Assembly (NCBI GenBank): GCA_015661965.1 | Contig: DQVA01000130.1 | Coordinates: forward strand, 1 to 6,944 | Reading direction: 5' to 3' | Length of the DNA stretch: 6,944 nt | Source: Candidatus Bipolaricaulota bacterium | GTDB lineage: Bacteria; Bipolaricaulota; Bipolaricaulia; Bipolaricaulales; Bipolaricaulaceae | Shown: piece by piece, positions 1 to 6,027 of the stretch | How the letters are laid out: each line of letters opens with the position of its first letter | Position numbering within the stretch: position 1 is the first letter of the stretch | Notes under the pieces: model-generated | Database searches by the model: none | What the model was told of the DNA's origin: nothing | What the model saw: the letters and a program-made list of their open reading frames with translations, nothing else | Made by a program: the position numbers and the translations under genes

Positions 1-248
1 AGGTCATCTATCTGCGCCCACAGGTGGTAATCGATCCGCCACAGGAAGGCGAGGAGCACCAGCCCCAGCCCTGCCCCCACCAACTGCCGCATCAGCAAGG
101 CGAACTGATCCCCATAAGCCCACAGGGCAAGGGGGTAGCTCGCCGAGTACACGAACAGCATGCCGTAAAGGAGCAGGAACGTCGCCGAGATCGCTATCCG
201 GGTCTGCAGGCTGTCCACGGCCACCTCCGGGAAGGTAGTGTGGACCAC
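1..248 (-). CDS. ftsW: FtsW, SEDS-family septal peptidoglycan glycosyltransferase (N-terminal fragment)
   Basis: This frame has no stop between the murD stop codon and the left edge, and gives the first 82 residues of a SEDS protein. SEDS proteins are polytopic inner-membrane enzymes that polymerise lipid II; FtsW does so at the division septum. Visible are a short cytoplasmic N-terminus, a first membrane segment at about residues 18-36 ending in the SEDS-typical FVYSAS, the conserved RQL at about 54-56, a second membrane segment at about 51-70, and a following RIDYHLW (FtsW/RodA proteins commonly have RIDY here). RodA has the same motifs, but the position directly after murD matches the dcw order murD-ftsW-murG, which favours FtsW. 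No ATG is available. GTG at 248-246 has GAGG four bases upstream. GTG at 218-216 has a better GGAGG five bases upstream and would remove ten residues. The C-terminal part is outside the window. Confidence 0.85.
   Translation of the reverse strand, partial: MVHTTFPEVAVDSLQTRIAISATFLLLYGMLFVYSASYPLALWAYGDQFALLMRQLVGAGLGLVLLAFLWRIDYHLWAQIDD
224..228 (-). promoter_or_regulatory. Candidate ribosome binding site for an internal GTG start of ftsW
   Basis: The minus strand reads GGAGG here, followed by five bases and an in-frame GTG at 218-216. It is a better Shine-Dalgarno match than the GAGG at 256-253 that serves the longer GTG start at 248. It may be the true start, or a chance purine run inside codons for PEV. 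Confidence 0.4.
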
Positions 249-344
249 ATGTCCTCTAAAATGAAGGACCTCGGGGGGACGAGAGGGGCCTATGGGTCTG
301 AGAACCCGGTGCCGGCTGTCTTGAAACAGGGGGACAGGTGGGGG

Positions 345-1625
345 CTAGGAGGCGGAAAGCTGTCCGAACGCCCTTTGGTAGGCCTCGCCCCGCTGGGCGT
401 AGTTTTCGAACTGATCGAAGCTTGCGCAGGCAGGGGAAAGGAGCACGGTATCCCCGGGGCGGGCACGGGCATAGGCCCGTCTGAGGGCATCCAGGGGGGC
501 CGCGGCCGGTTCGTGGGGGATCCCCCACCGGGAAAGCAGGCGGGAGAAGAACCCCTGGGACTCCCCCACCAGGATGCAGTGCCGGACCTTTTCCGCCAGC
601 AGGGGGCGCAACACCTCGTAGCCCGCCCCCTTGTGTTGGCCCCCCAGGATGAGGATCACTGGTCCAGGCAGGGCGCGGAGGGCGGCGCAGGTGGCATGGG
701 CGTTGGTGGCCTTGGAATCGTCGATGAACGGGATGCCCCGCCACTCGCCAACCCGTTCCAGCCGATGGGGTTGCCACAGGGCCGGTGCGATCAGCTCGAA
801 TGACGGGGGACATTCCCCGCACTCAGGGAAAGCAGCGCAGGAGGCAGCCCAGGCCGCTTTGAGGTCTAGCTCGAGGTGCTCGGGTATCCCCTCCCCCCAG
901 CCGGGCGGAAGGGGCGCCCGGGTGTAGTCCACCACCCGCGCCCGGGGGGAAAGAGTGGCCAGGAGCTCCGGCGGGAGTACGGCTACGTCCCCCTGTCCTT
1001 GATTGCAAATGAGCTTGGCCTTGGCCGCGAAATAGGCGGCGAGGCTGCCGTGGTGGTCCAGGTGATCCGGGGCGAAGTTGAGCCACACCGCTACTTGGGG
1101 TCGAAAGGCCTCCGTCCACTCCAGCTGGTAAGAGCTCACTTCCAGCACCCAGGGGCGGCCGGCTACCTCCTCCACGCTGGAGATGGCGGGCCGGCCGATG
1201 TTACCGGCCACCACCGGGAACAGCCCCGCCGCCGTCAGGATCGCCCCGATAAGCTCGCAGGTGGTGGACTTCCCATTGGTGCCGGTGACGGCCAGGATGG
1301 CGCTCGGGCGGGCCAGCCGGAACGCGAGCTCTATCTCGGACCAGATGGGGATCCCTCGCCTACGCGCTTCCTGCAACACCGGGAGGCGAGGGGGCACTCC
1401 AGGGCTGGGCACGATGAGCTCGGCGGCAAGCAGCCGCTCGCTATGGCCCCCATCCTCCCAGTCCACCCCGTACCGGCACAGAAAATCCCGCTCCTCCTGG
1501 GACAGGCGGCGGTCCTCGGAGAGAAAAAGGGAGAGCCCAAACGGGGACAACGACCGGACCAGGGCCCGGCCGGTCAGCCCCAGTCCCAGGATTGCCACCC
1601 TACCAGCCGGCAAAGACCCGCTCAT
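345..1625 (-). CDS. murD: UDP-N-acetylmuramoyl-L-alanine:D-glutamate ligase MurD
   Basis: MurD is a cytoplasmic ATP-dependent ligase that adds D-glutamate to UDP-MurNAc-L-Ala. From the ATG at 1625 the protein has 426 residues, a usual length for the family. The N-terminal Rossmann-type UDP-binding domain opens with VAILGLGLTG. The central ATPase domain has the P-loop GTNGKST (about 115-121), LEVSSYQLE (about 161-169) and NFAPDHLDHHG. It also has an AAK at about 200-202, whose lysine corresponds to the carbamylated lysine of E. coli MurD. The C-terminal domain has DDSKATN (about 302-308) and the D-Glu-binding LSPACASFDQF followed by QRG. An in-frame GTG at 1658 would add 11 residues but has no Shine-Dalgarno. 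The ATG at 1625 has GGTGAG about seven bases upstream and gives the family-typical short lead before the first strand, so I chose it. About 99 nt separate it from the upstream formiminotransferase. The stop TAG lies about 96 nt before ftsW, in the same frame. Confidence 0.96.
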   Translation of the reverse strand: MSGSLPAGRVAILGLGLTGRALVRSLSPFGLSLFLSEDRRLSQEERDFLCRYGVDWEDGGHSERLLAAELIVPSPGVPPRLPVLQEARRRGIPIWSEIELAFRLARPSAILAVTGTNGKSTTCELIGAILTAAGLFPVVAGNIGRPAISSVEEVAGRPWVLEVSSYQLEWTEAFRPQVAVWLNFAPDHLDHHGSLAAYFAAKAKLICNQGQGDVAVLPPELLATLSPRARVVDYTRAPLPPGWGEGIPEHLELDLKAAWAASCAAFPECGECPPSFELIAPALWQPHRLERVGEWRGIPFIDDSKATNAHATCAALRALPGPVILILGGQHKGAGYEVLRPLLAEKVRHCILVGESQGFFSRLLSRWGIPHEPAAAPLDALRRAYARARPGDTVLLSPACASFDQFENYAQRGEAYQRAFGQLSAS

Positions 1626-1683
1626 CACAGCTCTCACCGGGGAGTACACGGAGACCACGGGGTGGGTTGGTATTTCACCATGG

Positions 1684-1698
1684 CTGCATAAGTTGCAG
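1684..1698 (-). repeat. Small perfect inverted repeat in the formiminotransferase-murD gap
   Basis: The minus strand carries CTGCA, a five-base loop (ACTTA) and TGCAG. It lies in the roughly 100-nt gap upstream of murD, which is more AT-rich than the genes around it. The stem is too short and lacks a T-run, so it is not a convincing terminator. It could be an operator half-site pair or chance. I could not place a good -35/-10 pair in this gap. Confidence 0.2.
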
Positions 1699-1724
1699 AT
1701 AACGTCTTGCTCTGGGGTCTAACT

Positions 1725-2636
1725 TCAACTGCCGAGGGCCTCCTGGATCCGCCGCTCCAGCACCATATCTGGGGAGAAGCGCTCCAGCGAGAGGTAATAG
1801 GTCACCACCTGGTCCAGGGCCGCTTGGGGGACCATGCCCACGATCTCGGTGCCCACCACCGGCACCCCATACCTGGCCGCCTCCCGCCTGATCAGCTCCA
1901 GCACCCGCGGGATGGGGGTCTTGCGGAAGTTGGTGAGGTTCATGGAGACCTGCACGATCCCCCGGTCCTCCAGTGCAAACCCCAGCGCCTTCACGTACCG
2001 CAGGCCCCCGGACGAGCCCCGCACCGCCCGGGCGATCTCCTTGGCCACCTTGAGGTCCGAGGTGCCCAGGTTCACGTTGAAGGCGATGAGGAACTCACGC
2101 GCCCCCACCGCCACCACCCCAGCGGTGGGGTGGACGACCGGTTCCCCGAAGTCCGGGGCCCACTCCGGCCGTTGGATCTTGTCCGGGAACCCCTCGAACT
2201 CGCCCTTGCGGATCTGCGCCAGATCGCGCCGCTCGGGGTGGGTGGCCGACTCCTCGTACAGGTAAACCGGGACCCGGAAACGGGTCCAGATCTCCTCGCC
2301 CAGCCTGCGGGACAGGGCCACGCACTCCTCCATGCCCACGCCCCGCACCGGGACCAGCGGTACCACGTCCACCGCCCCCATGCGGGGGTGCTCCCCTCGA
2401 TGCCGCCTGAGGTCGATTCGAGGCAGGGCTGTCTCGAATAAGGCCAGGATGGCCCGCAACACACCTTCCGGCTCCCCCACCAGGGTGTAGACGGTGCGGT
2501 TGTGGTCAGGGTCCGGGTCCACGTCCAGCAGCCTCACCCGATCGACGCCCTCGATGGCCGCAGCGATGGCTTGAATGGTCCCCTGGTCTCTGCCCTCGGA
2601 CACGTTGGGCACACTTTCAACTAATCTTCCCCACAT
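1725..2636 (-). CDS. Glutamate formiminotransferase (formiminotransferase domain only)
   Basis: The 303-residue protein matches the formiminotransferase half of FTCD. It transfers the formimino group between N-formiminoglutamate and tetrahydrofolate in the cytoplasm. Both subdomains are visible. The N-terminal one has VPNVSEG (9-15), DHNRT (44-48) and HPRMGAVDVVPLVP (83-96), where His83 corresponds to the catalytic histidine of characterised FTCD. The C-terminal one has the HPTAG and VGAR segment (169-180), FNVNLGTSD (186-194), the SSGG and VKALG region (208-219) and VQVSMNLTN (228-236). The cyclodeaminase domain is absent and no such gene follows, so this is the stand-alone form. The ATG at 2636 lies inside fabZ (20-nt overlap) with GGAG seven bases upstream, which points to translational coupling. 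Some stand-alone members can also process 5-formyltetrahydrofolate, a plausible housekeeping role here. A histidine-degradation role is not supported by any neighbour in view. Confidence 0.93.
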   Translation of the reverse strand: MWGRLVESVPNVSEGRDQGTIQAIAAAIEGVDRVRLLDVDPDPDHNRTVYTLVGEPEGVLRAILALFETALPRIDLRRHRGEHPRMGAVDVVPLVPVRGVGMEECVALSRRLGEEIWTRFRVPVYLYEESATHPERRDLAQIRKGEFEGFPDKIQRPEWAPDFGEPVVHPTAGVVAVGAREFLIAFNVNLGTSDLKVAKEIARAVRGSSGGLRYVKALGFALEDRGIVQVSMNLTNFRKTPIPRVLELIRREAARYGVPVVGTEIVGMVPQAALDQVVTYYLSLERFSPDMVLERRIQEALGS

Positions 2637-3045
2637 CTCCCCACTCCATCAACAGTATCACCGCCTCCGCCACCCGGGTTCCCTCCACCTCGGCTTCCAC
2701 CTCGGCTTTGAGAAGCCCCAACCGACGGCGGAGGAGTTTGGCCCGGTAGGTCAGTCGGTCGCCGGGCACCACCGGCCGGTGGAACCGGGCCCGTTCCACC
2801 CCGGCCAGCACCGCTAGCTTCCCCTCCGGCATGAGCAAACCGGCGGTCTGGGCCATCCCTTCCAGCATCATGGTGCCGGGCATCACCGAGGGATAGGGGG
2901 CGCGGAAGTGGCCTTGAAAATATGGCTCATTCACGGTGACGCACTTCAGCGCCACCGCCACCTCCGCACCCCGCTCCAGCACCCGATCTATCAGCAAGTA
3001 CGGGTACCCAAGCGGCAACGCCCGCTTGAGCCCCTCGACGTCCAT
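2617..3045 (-). CDS. fabZ: (3R)-hydroxyacyl-[acyl-carrier-protein] dehydratase FabZ
   Basis: This hot-dog-fold enzyme of 142 residues dehydrates beta-hydroxyacyl-ACP in type II fatty-acid synthesis. Its length is normal for FabZ. The sequence shows YPYLLIDRVLE (14-24), VTVNEPYFQGHF (36-47) with the catalytic histidine at 46, and VMPGTMMLEGMAQTAGLL (54-71) with the catalytic glutamate at 62. The C-terminal half has RFHRPVVPGD, the usual FabZ second-half motif. Two departures stand out. The usual LPHRYP is LPLGYP, and the loop between GHF and MPG is RAPYPSV, about two residues longer than in E. coli FabZ. The ATG lies five bases after the ompH stop, and the GAGGG at the stop may act as a close Shine-Dalgarno. 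In many diderms fabZ sits in bamA-skp-lpxD-fabZ-lpxA; here lpxD and lpxA are missing from the flanks. A related hot-dog dehydratase with other substrates is a less likely alternative. Confidence 0.92.
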   Translation of the reverse strand: MDVEGLKRALPLGYPYLLIDRVLERGAEVAVALKCVTVNEPYFQGHFRAPYPSVMPGTMMLEGMAQTAGLLMPEGKLAVLAGVERARFHRPVVPGDRLTYRAKLLRRRLGLLKAEVEAEVEGTRVAEAVILLMEWGDVGKIS

Positions 3046-3050
3046 AGCCC

Positions 3051-3830
3051 TCAGCTGCTGGAGAACAGGCCCCAGAGCCTCCCCTCCACCTCCCCGGAGA
3101 TGTCGGTGATCTTTTGGTCGTTGTAGTAGATGAGCACGTCCTTCTTGCGGAGGACCAAGTCGAGCCCCTGCTCCCGGGCCACTTGCTGGGCGATCTCCAC
3201 GATCTTGGCCGCGGCAGCTTGGGTGAGTAGCTGATCAAGTTGTTGGAAAGCTGACTTCAGCTGCTGATAAGTGGCCATGAACCCTTCTAGATCGACGATC
3301 CCCACCTGGGCGGACTGCACCAGGTTCCCCACCTCGGTGGCCAGTGGCCGGGCCGAGTCGCGGATCCGCTCGAGATCCCCCCGGAAGTTGGCAAAACCCG
3401 GGGAGGCGATCATCTTGTCCAGCATGGTGAGGTTGACGTTGAGCTGGGCCTGAAGTAACTCTGCCTGGAGCCTGGCCCCCTGCTGCTGGTACTCCTCCTG
3501 ATCGATCTCCCCCTGAATGTGGCGGGCTTGGAGCTGTTGGACCTCCTGCTGTTTTTGGGCCATGGCCTGGCGCTCGGCATCCACCTGAGGGAGGAACACC
3601 TTCATGAACAGGTCTTCCGCGTCCACATAAGCTACCCGGAGCCCGGCCTCTTGGGGTAGGGCAGCCACCCTGCTCTCCAACGAGGCCAGGCGGGATTCCA
3701 CCCCAGCGATCCGGGACTCCAGCCCGGAGACATCCCCGCCCCCCTGGAACAGCAACCCTGCCACGATCCCCCCCACAAACCCTGCCACCAGGGCCCCGAT
3801 GACCACCGCAGCGAGCATACTCGCCTTCAT
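3051..3830 (-). CDS. OmpH/Skp-family periplasmic chaperone with membrane anchor and duplicated head strand
   Basis: Skp proteins are trimeric periplasmic chaperones that carry unfolded outer-membrane proteins to BamA. This one has 259 residues, against about 160 in E. coli Skp. In order it shows: a hydrophobic, glycine-rich segment (about 5-28) without a clear signal peptidase site, probably a signal anchor; three heptads built on ESR (about 37-58), a predicted coiled coil; a Skp-type first strand, LRVAYVDAEDLF (64-75); a Gln-rich helical arm (about 82-135); a second strand-like motif, VGIVDLEGF (176-184); another helix; and a typical Skp C-terminal end with AREQGLDLVLRK, VLIYYND and KITDIS (218-245). 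The gene lies directly after bamA, as skp does in many diderms. The ATG at 3830 has AAGGAGG nine bases upstream. Family membership is well supported. The anchor and the duplication are my inference from the translation. Confidence 0.85.
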   Translation of the reverse strand: MKASMLAAVVIGALVAGFVGGIVAGLLFQGGGDVSGLESRIAGVESRLASLESRVAALPQEAGLRVAYVDAEDLFMKVFLPQVDAERQAMAQKQQEVQQLQARHIQGEIDQEEYQQQGARLQAELLQAQLNVNLTMLDKMIASPGFANFRGDLERIRDSARPLATEVGNLVQSAQVGIVDLEGFMATYQQLKSAFQQLDQLLTQAAAAKIVEIAQQVAREQGLDLVLRKKDVLIYYNDQKITDISGEVEGRLWGLFSSS

Positions 3831-3839
3831 ACTATCGCG

Positions 3840-3846
3840 CCTCCTT
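3840..3846 (-). promoter_or_regulatory. Strong Shine-Dalgarno for the ompH/skp-like gene
   Basis: The minus strand reads AAGGAGG, nine bases before the ATG at 3830-3828. It is the longest anti-SD match seen in the window, so it fixes the start of this gene and suggests efficient translation initiation independent of bamA. Confidence 0.75.
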
Positions 3847-3868
3847 TTCCGTACACAGGATAAATCCC

Positions 3869-3899
3869 ATCATACCTCAAAACATGGGGGCCATGTCGA
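3869..3899 (-). promoter_or_regulatory. Possible sigma-70-type promoter ahead of the ompH/skp-like gene
   Basis: On the minus strand TCGACA (3899-3894) and TATGAT (3874-3869) each match the -35 and -10 consensus in five of six positions, separated by 19 bases, slightly longer than optimal. The -35 lies in the last codons of bamA and the -10 just after its stop. Transcription would start near 3861, leaving about 30 nt before the ATG with the strong Shine-Dalgarno in between. The site could let skp, fabZ and the formiminotransferase be expressed apart from bamA. Two 5/6 hexamers can occur by chance. Confidence 0.3.
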
Positions 3900-6027
3900 A
3901 CTCGAAGGCCGGCACCCAAGTCCAGGGACGGTCGCTCGGCCAAGCGATGTCAATTCGGAAGAACATCCCCCCCAAATGCACGGCGATCTCCAACCCCACC
4001 GAGCCCTTGACGACGGCCTGGGAGAGGTCAACCCCTAGGTCTCCAAACAGGGCCAGGGACAAGCCATCGGCCAGCTCGAACCGGAGCTCTGTGTTGAGAA
4101 GGCCCAACCGATCCGTGAGACTGGCGTCCGCCCCCCGCACCGAGTACAGCCCCCCCAGCTCGTACTGGTACTCGGCCGGCAGGTCCCAGCCCAACTTAAG
4201 CATGGTCCGCTGAGCGAACGCCGCCCGCCAGTTGCCCCAGGGGGTGTAAAGGTCGATGGGCCAGAACCGAATGAGCTGCGCTTCCACCGAGAAATACTCC
4301 ACCCCGGGGGCGAAGGTGCCTGCCTTCTCCAAGGACAGGAAGCCTGCGTAGCCGGTGCGGGTGAAGAACGGATTGTCCCGGGAGTCGTAGCTCACCCCCA
4401 CCGTCAGGGCGGTGCGGGGCTCGCTGGGCCCACCAGTGGGCAGGTAAAAGCTCTGCTCGCTGGTCAGCCTGAGCTTGAGATCCAAGTAGAGGTCAAGCGG
4501 GTAGGCCAACGTGAAACTTCCTCCCAGGGTGACCTTGCTCCCATCCTCCAGAGGGGCGGTTTTCCTATACAGGTCGAGGGCCACCAGGTCGTAGACCGGA
4601 AACGCATGTCCCTTGTAACCCAGTGTCCAGGTGGTACTGCCGGTTTCGGAAACCCCTTGGGACAGGGTTAAGGAGACGTCTTGACCGGTGCCGAACAGGT
4701 TCTTCTGGGAGTACTCCAGGTTGCCGACCAGGCCTTCCTGGGGAGAGAAGGCCATGGAGCCGCCGATCCTCCCTAGCTTCTTGAGTTCATGCACTTCCAC
4801 CGACAGCACCAGCCCCTCTTCCTCCCAGGCCGGAGTCAGGGTGACATCGCTGAAATAGCCCAAGGTCATCAAGGCTTGTCTGGCAGCGCTGAACCTGGCC
4901 TCGGTGAGGAACTCCCCCTCCCGGAGGTCCATCACCCGCCGGATGACCCGGGCCTGGGTGGTGGGGGTCCCCTGGATCACGATCCGGGCGATCTTCCCCT
5001 CCCTGACCTCCACCTTGAGGATCCCAGCCTCCACCCCGGCCGGGCGGAAGTCCACCATGAAGTAGCCCTCCCGCCGGAGATAACGGTTCACCTCCTCTAG
5101 GGCCCGCAGCACGTCATAGTTGGTGGCCGGGCCGGAGGGTAGGGGTCCGAGCAAGGGGGTAAGGCGTCCCACCGGCACGGCCTCCTCCCCTACCAGCTCG
5201 ATTCCGCGAAGCTCCTGTGGAGAAGGGAGAAGGACCCGCTCCTCAAGTTCCCAGTGGAGCCAGACCCCCCCGGCGTCCAGCTCCGGGACCACATTCACCG
5301 CGGTGAAATAGATGGAGGAAGAGAGCCAGCGGAAGGACGCCTGGATCTGGGAGTAACGCCCCACCTGCCCGGTGGGGACGGTGATCATCTCCTGCGGCAC
5401 CTGTTCCGGCACCGTGGACAAGCCGGAGAACCGATGCCCCAACACCGGGAGTTCCTGGATCTCGATGATCAGTTCTTCCCCGGGGATGACCTGGCCGATC
5501 TGCACGGTGGCCAAGTCCTTGTCCTCATATTCCTTAAGCACAGCCTCTAGGGCCTCCTGGAGCTTCACCTTGTTGAGCACCGCTCCGGGATGGACCCCGT
5601 GCTCCTTGAGGATGGAGCGGATCCTGGTTTTGGAGACTTGCGGGGTGGAAAACAGTTGTCGGAGCGCGGCCCACAGGGTGCCCCCTTCCACGTGGAGCTC
5701 CGGCACCCCCAGCAGGGTTATCCGCCGGATCTTGGGGAACTCCACCACCGTGAATTTAACCACTACCTCGCCGTCTTCCACAGCCAGTTCGGGGGTCACC
5801 TTGGCGAAGTAGCCCAAGTCCTCGATGGCCTGGGCCGCCTCCCGCACCCGAGCGGCGTCCACGGTGTCCCCCACCTGAAAGCCCACCGCTGCCAGGATCT
5901 CCCTGGTAGGCACGTTCTGATTCCCCAAGATCTCGATCCGGCTTACGGTGAACGGCTGCTGGGCAGCTCCCAACATGCCCACGGCGATGCAGGCCAGCGC
6001 TAGCCACAATCCGGAGGCGGTTCTCAC
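3877..6027 (-). CDS. bamA: Outer membrane protein assembly factor BamA (Omp85 family)
   Basis: BamA is the outer-membrane core of the BAM complex and inserts beta-barrel proteins. The 716-residue product starts with a signal peptide (1 to about 23; hydrophobic LWLALACIAVGMLG, likely cleaved near GAA/QQ). I divide the periplasmic part into five POTRA domains: about 24-97, 98-192, 197-265 (the most divergent), 270-344 and 345-413. Each has the family pattern of a G-x-G or V-x-x-G turn, helices and a late YF near the third strand, for example EDLGYFAKV and MTLGYFSDV. The barrel (about 414-716) has KNLFGTGQDVSL (442-453), YDSRDNPFF (547-555) and the L6-loop VRG at 630-632. It ends in phenylalanine, as expected of a C-terminal beta-signal. 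At about 300 residues the barrel is shorter than the roughly 390 of E. coli. The start is GTG at 6027, overlapping the yifB stop (GTGA), with AGGAGG seven bases upstream. TamA is less likely, given five POTRAs and the Skp neighbour. Confidence 0.95.
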   Translation of the reverse strand: MRTASGLWLALACIAVGMLGAAQQPFTVSRIEILGNQNVPTREILAAVGFQVGDTVDAARVREAAQAIEDLGYFAKVTPELAVEDGEVVVKFTVVEFPKIRRITLLGVPELHVEGGTLWAALRQLFSTPQVSKTRIRSILKEHGVHPGAVLNKVKLQEALEAVLKEYEDKDLATVQIGQVIPGEELIIEIQELPVLGHRFSGLSTVPEQVPQEMITVPTGQVGRYSQIQASFRWLSSSIYFTAVNVVPELDAGGVWLHWELEERVLLPSPQELRGIELVGEEAVPVGRLTPLLGPLPSGPATNYDVLRALEEVNRYLRREGYFMVDFRPAGVEAGILKVEVREGKIARIVIQGTPTTQARVIRRVMDLREGEFLTEARFSAARQALMTLGYFSDVTLTPAWEEEGLVLSVEVHELKKLGRIGGSMAFSPQEGLVGNLEYSQKNLFGTGQDVSLTLSQGVSETGSTTWTLGYKGHAFPVYDLVALDLYRKTAPLEDGSKVTLGGSFTLAYPLDLYLDLKLRLTSEQSFYLPTGGPSEPRTALTVGVSYDSRDNPFFTRTGYAGFLSLEKAGTFAPGVEYFSVEAQLIRFWPIDLYTPWGNWRAAFAQRTMLKLGWDLPAEYQYELGGLYSVRGADASLTDRLGLLNTELRFELADGLSLALFGDLGVDLSQAVVKGSVGLEIAVHLGGMFFRIDIAWPSDRPWTWVPAFEFDMAPMF

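Noticed and set aside
249..344. Possible terminator in the murD-ftsW gap (CTCG and CGAG arms around a C-run)
   Set aside because: The stem has only four or five pairs and no T-run follows; murD and ftsW are usually co-transcribed.
24..803. Long plus-strand open frame of 259 codons antisense to ftsW and murD
   Set aside because: It has Pro/Gly/Arg/Gln-rich low-complexity composition, no recognisable motif, and lies opposite clear murD and ftsW coding. Long antisense frames are expected at this GC content.
1634..1681. Fifteen-codon leader-type open frame (ATG to TGA) just upstream of murD
   Set aside because: No Shine-Dalgarno in front of its ATG, no run of a regulatory amino acid, and no attenuator-like hairpin after it; short frames like this are common by chance.
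876..1691. Plus-strand open frame of 271 codons antisense to murD
   Set aside because: It mirrors murD codons, shows no domain, and the opposite strand carries all MurD motifs without interruption.
1707..2441. Plus-strand open frame of 244 codons antisense to the formiminotransferase
   Set aside because: His/Pro/Arg-rich composition of a shadow frame; the minus-strand protein is strongly family-conserved along the same stretch.
3860..3871. Small palindrome (GGAT, two bases, ATCC) between bamA and the skp-like gene
   Set aside because: Four-base arms are too short to treat as an operator or terminator without conservation data.
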